The notes below the pieces were generated by a model that was given only the letters and a program-made list of their open reading frames with translations, made no database searches and had not been told where the DNA came from. DNA of 64,000 nucleotides from assembly GCF_004337985.1 (NCBI RefSeq), contig NC_043742.1, positions 2,156,176-2,220,175 of the forward strand, written 5' to 3'. The translations under genes were made by a program, and so were the position numbers. The DNA comes from Pyricularia pennisetigena (lineage: Eukaryota > Ascomycota > Sordariomycetes > Magnaporthales > Pyriculariaceae). This document shows positions 58,785-64,000 of the stretch, piece by piece (the first letter of the stretch is position 1; the number at the start of each line of letters is the position of its first letter).

Positions 58785-59441
58785 CAGGGTAGTTTTCATT
58801 GCGTTGTTTGGGCGAGCATGGTTGAAATTTGGTTGAATTATTCTAAATATTGTAGCACCAGGAAACGAATCATCAGAGTACGCGCATAAGTCGTAGTAGC
58901 CGGCGCGATATAGATTACAGCACAAGTAGGCACGTAAGGTGTGTGTGTGTGTGTAGAATGGAATTTTGTACCGTCGGAGCAGAATCTCCATGCCGACTGA
59001 TGGCTGACCAGAATTACCTAAGCTAGCCAGCGACCCACCCCACTAAAGTGTACTGTGGGGGTTATTGCTTGCTTGGCTTTGAGTTCAAGCTTGCGTTAGC
59101 TACCACCTTGACTTGCAGATATCTCAAGCAGCAGCAGCAGCAACTTTTGTAAGTTTTTCTTGATCTGCAGTTTCCCACCACATAGAGACGTCGGACAACA
59201 ATCGACGCCTAGTGCAGAATCGACTGCACACCAAAACCCTGAAAAAAACCCCTTAAAAAAAAGTATCAAAGGCTTTGTGCCCCCGCTCTTCCACGAGGTC
59301 GTGCGGCCCCATCACTTGCTACTTTTCCAGACTTGGGATGTGACATTTGGACAATAGAAAACATCACAGACAAGTCATCCTATCATCAAACTCCAGACAA
59401 GACACAACCCCGAAGGTCACATTCCAAACATTTCATTAACC
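58785..59441. other. Spacer and MED22 promoter
   Basis: About 650 bp. Begins with 34 codons that continue the interrupted Kre9-like frame, then a (GT)n run at 58939-58952 and a CAG run near 59133. No gene supported. Confidence 0.5.
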
Positions 59442-60132
59442 ATGGATCGCGGACAAAACGCGAGTCTGATGGGTAAGTCTCAGTAGTGCTATAGTCGCAA
59501 GATGCGCGCGCATTCTGTGGACATTTGTCGCTTAAACTGACTCTCTCCTCACTTGACCAGACCGGCATCAAGCCGCCATCACCGACATCACTAAGCACTT
59601 TGGCGAGCTGGTTATTGGTCTTTCGAGCCCCGTTACTGCCGAGGACGCGGACACTGCTACATCTGCTCAGCAGGCCATGCGGACGCAGCTGGAGACGCAA
59701 GCACTTGTAAGTTTCTTCCGTGTCACCGTCCTTTCTTTTTTTCCCCCCCTGGCTTTAATCCGCTGGTGAAAGTTTCCAGTATCTTTGAAAACTTGTATCT
59801 TGAGCCAAAACTAAACAACATTCCAGATCACTTCCATCGAGCACCTCCTCTGGCTCACCCGCCAGATACGCGAGTTGTGGCTGGTCGGTCCGCTTCTTAA
59901 GCCTGGCGAGGGCGAGCGCGCCGCCGACGGCCAGATCGACGAGCAGGTCGAGTCCATCGCCAAGACCCTGAACGAGCTGCTTGAGCGGGTGCGCAACGGC
60001 CAGGTTGGTCCGCACGGAACCTACGTCGTCAAGGATCGCGCCGCCCCCGCTGCTGGCGATGGCGCCACGGCGGACACGTCGTCGTCGGCCCAGCCAGCAC
60101 CCTCTTCCTCCACTGCTCCCGGCGGCCAGTAG
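59442..60132 (+). CDS. med22: Mediator subunit 22 (Med22/Srb6)
   Basis: Three exons (59442-59472, 59561-59706, 59827-60132) give 160 residues, the usual size for fungal Med22. Donors GTAAGT (both) and acceptors CAG support the joins. The helical core is recognisable: DRHQAAITDITKHFGELVIGL near the N-terminus and IEHLLWLTRQIRELWLVGPL with a NELLERVRNGQ helix later. Known role: head module of Mediator, which links activators to RNA polymerase II in the nucleus. The last 40 residues are Ala/Ser/Pro-rich. A TAG at 60130-60132 closes the frame, but coding continues in the same frame beyond it (see next entry). Confidence 0.85.
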
Positions 60133-60792
60133 AGCTCGGCCGCTTCGGGTGGAGTGGACGAGGCCGCCTTCGCCGCCATCATCGAAATGTGCGACGGCAA
60201 CGTCGACCTGTTCTTGCAGCTCGTCCAGGAGCTCGCTCGTCGTCCCGGCCCCGACGCTGACGCCCCGCGCCCCGGCGCTGTCCAGGCCGACGTGGATGAG
60301 ATCAGGATGATGGAGGATGCTTTTGACTTGCTTCCTTCTACCCAGATGGAGGATATCAGTCCGGACGTTGCCGATGAGGCATGGAACTTTATGGAGCAGG
60401 ATCGTGAGGCAGACTGGGACCCCAACGCCGCCGAGAATAGCAGCACCAACAACAATGCCAACGTCGAACCGTCATCTGCTCAAAATGTCGACTCTGCCCA
60501 CATCTCTATCGCGTTTCACAACCAGGCTGGAGGAACCGAACACGGCCCCGCCCAGAGCGTCTTCGGTTCAATTGACATGAGTGGCCAAGGCAATGCGCAG
60601 CGTCTCACCGATCGTTCTTCGGATATTCCGATGCTCGATGTACCGTCCGACCCGAGTGCCAGGAGACTGGAGTATCTCTTGAGCCAAGATCACGGACTAA
60701 TCGACGACCTCATCCCCGTCATCTGCCCATCTGGTTCGTCCCGTGATGCCGAGGCCATGGGCGGCCACTTGTCCACGATTGAGGAAGAGTAA
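60133..60792 (+). CDS. In-frame downstream extension of MED22 (or separate gene)
   Basis: Directly after the TAG the same frame stays open for 219 residues with strongly biased codons (C/G at third positions), starting SSAASGGVDEAAFAAII. The product is acidic, with a short helical part (EMCDGNVDLFLQLVQELARR) and a disordered remainder. If the 129-nt stretch 60004-60132 is an intron (CAG|GTTGGT donor, polypyrimidine tract, CCAGTAG acceptor), MED22 would be about 337 residues. Alternatives are a separate gene starting at the ATG near 60187, a stop-codon mutation, or readthrough. I do not recognise this part. Confidence 0.5.
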   Translation, partial: SSAASGGVDEAAFAAIIEMCDGNVDLFLQLVQELARRPGPDADAPRPGAVQADVDEIRMMEDAFDLLPSTQMEDISPDVADEAWNFMEQDREADWDPNAAENSSTNNNANVEPSSAQNVDSAHISIAFHNQAGGTEHGPAQSVFGSIDMSGQGNAQRLTDRSSDIPMLDVPSDPSARRLEYLLSQDHGLIDDLIPVICPSGSSRDAEAMGGHLSTIEEE

Positions 60793-61294
60793 AAAGTCTC
60801 TAGGTGCCCTCGAAGTCGCCTTTGATTCGCAAGCATGACGTAATGGAGCCGGTAATCAAGACTTGTGGTTTGATCACCAGCAGATGAAAGCATGGAGACG
60901 AAGGCGGCCCCGGTAGAGCAGCAGGTTTTTGTATGCTGTCTCTTGGCCTAGGTCAAAAGGGGATCGATCAGATGGCTTCCAGGAATTAGGGAGTCTGGCC
61001 TTTGAAACGCTCAGGGAAAGCCTGCATCACTGATGATGGCAAATTTTTAATGGGAAGCATTGTTGGAGTTTGGGATGGCGGCTGAATTGTACCTTTGAAC
61101 GGCATGCATCTATCTACGCATTGTATCGAGAATAGCAAACACGAAAATATCTTCACAAGTCAGGTCCGTGATATGCCTCGTATTTTCTCATCATTCTGTA
61201 CCAATGCAAAGGGTATCTCGATCCCAGCACAGAAAAAAAAAAAAAAACCACACAACAGGCCGGTGTTTACTTCCAGTTGGGAATTCCATCATGA
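60793..61294. other. Convergent spacer
   Basis: About 500 bp between MED22 and PUS1. An A-run lies at 61233-61247. Nothing else seen. Confidence 0.6.
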
Positions 61295-63647
61295 TCAACC
61301 GTCGCCGTCCTCGGGGTTCTCGTCATCATCGCCCAGGCCAGCCTCCAGTCCTTTGGGCAGTTGTATTCTCTCCCTCTCCTTGCGCTCGTATGCAGCATCG
61401 AAACCGTGTGCTGTGACCCACAGGAAATGATCGGTATGGAAGTTGTCGATCTGGTTGAAGAAGGTGTGGAAGCTAGATCCCAGAGTCAGTAAATCAGAAA
61501 GCACAATTTTTTTTTTCAGTAGCAGTAGGAGTGATGTGATGTTCATCGGCAAACTTACATGTTTTCCTGCTCCTCCACGTCCCACATGCGCTGGTAGATG
61601 TGCGCACGTTTAAAGGCCTCAATCTCGTCTTCGTACTTGTCAAAGTTCAACGGCTCTTTGCCGAGCGTCTGCACGGCGCGGTAGCTGTAGTTCTCAAACA
61701 CGGGCCTCTCGAGCAGCAGGCCGAGTCCCGGCGCCTTGGGGATGCTGATGCGCTTTGCCTCGTAGGACTGCGTGATGCGGTCGAGGGGCGCGCCGCACCG
61801 GACCGTCAGGACCGCCATGGCGACCATCTTGCGGATCTGATGCATCATGAAGCTCTGGCCGTGCACCTTGAGCGACACCCACTCGGTCTCGCCGATCTGG
61901 ATGGGTTCCGGGTTGACCTTGAACGACTTGATGTGCCGCTTGGCCGACGAGTCGGTGAACTTCTTCAGGATGGTGTAGTTGTGGAAGTTGTGCGTGCCGA
62001 CATACTTGTCCAGCGCCGCCTGCAGCTTGCCGATGCGCTCCTGGGACACGCGGTAGCGCCGCTTGGCCGCCACGTACGTGGCCTTGATCTCGCGGATCGC
62101 CAGCTCCGCCGGTGTGTAGACGTGCTCCTCCTCTTTGGGCTTGTCGTTACTCTCGGTTGCCGCCGGGGCTGGCGCCTCTGCGTCGGCCATGGCGACGTCT
62201 GCAGCGGTCACGTCCGTCTTCTCCGGTGATGCCTCTGCGGAAGATTCTGCCTGAGTCTCCGTCGGAGTCGGCTTAGATACCTCCTCCGTGCCTAGTGTGG
62301 ACGGCTTCTTGTAATCGCCCTCCTCCACCATGTGCATCCTGGATTTGACCTCCTTGCGCACCTCGGGGTCTAATTTCTCCAGCAGTGGCTTGATTTCCTT
62401 CTCCTCGACATTTTCCCAAAAGTTGTCCAGGTCCGTGAAATTGAGCTTCCAATCGTCATATTCGCCCTTTTCGTTCACGGCAGAGATGACCTTCTTACCG
62501 AGATAACTATCGGGATGAGGAGGGAGGAGTGCGTGAGTGGGCATCAGATACTCGTACCAACGCGAATCGCAGGCTTGGTAGCAGCTGAAGCTGTTGTTGG
62601 TACGGAGGATATCCCAGACGCGGATTTGGTCCGGGAGATGAGAGTTTATCCTGGCGACAAGATCTGCCATGGTTTCGGTGGGTTCTTCGGAGGTCTTTTG
62701 GTCGGATTTCGACTCGACGGCGGACTCTTCAGCAGCGACAACGGCCGCGTTGCCCTCCGAGGGCTCTTCCGATGGCTTCTTCTCGGTGGCTGACTCGCCG
62801 CTCTCCACCTTCTCAGTAGCGTCCTCAGGTGCAGCTTCAGGTGCAGCCTCGGGTGCCACCTCGGACGTCGCCTCAGCCTCTCCAGCAGTTTTGCCCTCGG
62901 CGGTATCGGCAGGCTTCTCAGCGTTCCCATTACCGGCAAGCTCCTTTTCCTCCAGAGGAACAATGAGCTTCAGAGAGATTACGTTGCTGGCCGCATGCAC
63001 ACCCTTGTCTGTCCTAGCACACCTCATCAAGCTGACCTTTTTGGGGTCGCTGGCATTCGCCTTGGAGATGGCTCCGGCATCGACGAATGCACGGAACAGA
63101 TCTCCCTCGATGGTCTTTTCAAAGTGGTTTATCTGCATGCCCTTGTATCCGGTGCCAGCATAGCCGATCAGGACCGCAACCTTCTTTTTGGGCTTGCGCT
63201 CCTCGGCCGCGATCTCTTCGGCGCTGAATTGGATGTTCATGAAGCTGCTGGAGTCCTCATTGTTTTTCGACCGCTTGGATGACGGGAAGTTGGGTCGGTC
63301 GTCGCGGTCGCGGTGACGTCTACGAGTTGCTGCCGTGTCAGATGGACTTGTGTGAGAAATGCACAAGGTACAAGAGCGGAGGCCAAGTTATAAGTCGCGT
63401 CATTTAGACAGAGTACATTTTATAGGGACGAGTCTTACTTGCGGTTCCAGCCATCTTTGCCCTTGTTGTCTTCCCAACCGCCACGCCGGCCGCCTCGGCC
63501 ACCCCGGCCGCCGCCGCCGCGCTGATTCCTCTGACCGTTGCCGCGGCCGCCGCGGTTCCCCCGATGGCCTGACGAGGATTGCTCGTTGCCGGTCGGGGCG
63601 ACAGCCGCCGTAGCAGTGCCGTTCTGAGGTGTGTCGTCTGCTGCCAT
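61295..63647 (-). CDS. pus1: tRNA pseudouridine synthase 1 (TruA family)
   Basis: Three exons (63647-63439, 63346-61559, 61472-61295) give about 724 residues. Donors GTAAGA and GTAAGT with acceptors AAG and TAG keep frame. The first exon codes an N-terminal Gly/Arg-rich RGG region. The enzyme core follows: AVLIGYAGTGYKGMQ and the catalytic MRCARTDKGVHAASNVISL block, whose Asp is the active-site residue of TruA/Pus1 enzymes. Then SFMMHQIRKMVAMAVLTVR and IPKAPGLGLLLERP near the end. Known role: isomerising uridines in tRNAs and other RNAs in the nucleus. Two acidic Ala/Glu/Pro-rich inserts, about 90 and 80 residues, interrupt the fold and make it longer than yeast Pus1. Confidence 0.92.
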
Positions 63648-64000
63648 GATCTCGAGGCAGCAATTGACATGTTTTGAGGGGGGGTGGTAGGGGTTTGAGT
63701 TGTGGGGGAGAGGATGCGCCGCTAGGGACAAACTCTGCGCGATGTATTATTTTTTTAATTTTTTTTTTTTTTTCCCTCTCCTCCGCGACTATGATGGTTG
63801 GCCTAGGACGCGCATTGGCTCTGCACTCCACTCTGCTTGCATGTTTGTGGGTCGCGGGGTTCTTGTCTAATCTATCGATAGCGTCTACTCGCGTAACCTC
63901 GGCGCTTGTTTTTTCGACCATCAGGAAACTTCTTTCTTAGGGACCCAGGACTTGCTGGGGAAGATGTACACCCAAATGTGCATACAACAAGGCTACCGTG
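63648..64000. other. Promoter side of PUS1
   Basis: About 350 bp to the window edge. A T-run lies at 63760-63773. No gene supported. Confidence 0.5.

Noticed and set aside
1..64000. CRISPR array, rRNA or IS element
   Set aside because: No repeat-spacer arrays, rRNA motifs or bacterial insertion sequences; the genome is fungal.

Overview
This window is nuclear DNA of a filamentous ascomycete (Pezizomycotina, most likely a Sordariomycete). Genes carry short introns of about 55-170 nt with GTANGT donors and CTAAC-type branch sites. Fungus-specific families are present (fungal_trans Zn2Cys6 regulator, DUF3176, CE12 esterase, LPMO-like protein, Atg17), and an LTR retrotransposon shows the signature of repeat-induced point mutation (RIP). 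I cannot name the species. Two runs of 11 N (2090-2100 and 7592-7602) show this is a draft assembly.

Layout. 0.3-1.7 kb: secreted aspartic protease (-). 2.3-6.4 kb: RNA-silencing RNA-dependent RNA polymerase (-). 7.3-10.8 kb: Zn2Cys6 transcription factor (+), nine exons with one GC-AG intron. 11.6-12.4 kb: unrecognised protein (-). 12.4-17.7 kb: gene-poor, with one weak small-gene candidate and a possible 2EXR relic. 17.7-19.6 kb: F-box protein (-). 21.9-24.2 kb: rhamnogalacturonan acetylesterase and LPMO-like protein (both -), a small cell-wall-degrading pair. 25.2-26.4 kb: disordered protein (-). 28.0-30.0 kb: cysteine-cluster/AT-hook protein (+). 31.0-32.1 kb: disordered Pro/Gln-rich protein (+). 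32.9 kb: small secreted cysteine-containing protein (+). 35.3 kb: small single-pass membrane protein (+). 37.2 kb: CxxC-rich protein (+). 38.4-40.7 kb: DUF3176 membrane protein (-). 41.4 kb: UPF0303/haem-degrading-domain protein (+). 42.6-44.3 kb: RIO1 kinase (-). 45.4-47.0 kb: ATG17 (+). 47.7-49.6 kb: GH47 alpha-1,2-mannosidase (-). 50.2-50.8 kb: broken Kre9/KNH-like gene, interrupted by a complete Ty1/Copia retrotransposon (50769-58779). 59.4-60.8 kb: MED22 with a puzzling in-frame extension (+). 61.3-63.6 kb: PUS1 pseudouridine synthase (-).

How the parts relate. The housekeeping block on the right (RIO1, ATG17, GH47, MED22, PUS1) is dense and has ordinary base composition. The left and centre mix secreted hydrolases, a candidate effector and unrecognised genes with long non-coding stretches. 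The retrotransposon has 166-bp LTRs, a 5-bp target duplication (ATACG), and internal coding of Gag, protease, integrase, reverse transcriptase and RNase H order. It is destroyed by TAA/TAG stops and a net frameshift, and sits inside the open frame of a secreted-protein gene that already carries a stop. Its 2.1-kb segment between RNase H and the 3' LTR is not explained by gag-pol.

I found no single obvious new system. The best second-look items are the MED22 extension, the extra region of the Copia element, the insertion-disrupted Kre9-like gene, and two cysteine-motif proteins of unknown function. Exon boundaries were read by eye from splice signals and frame.
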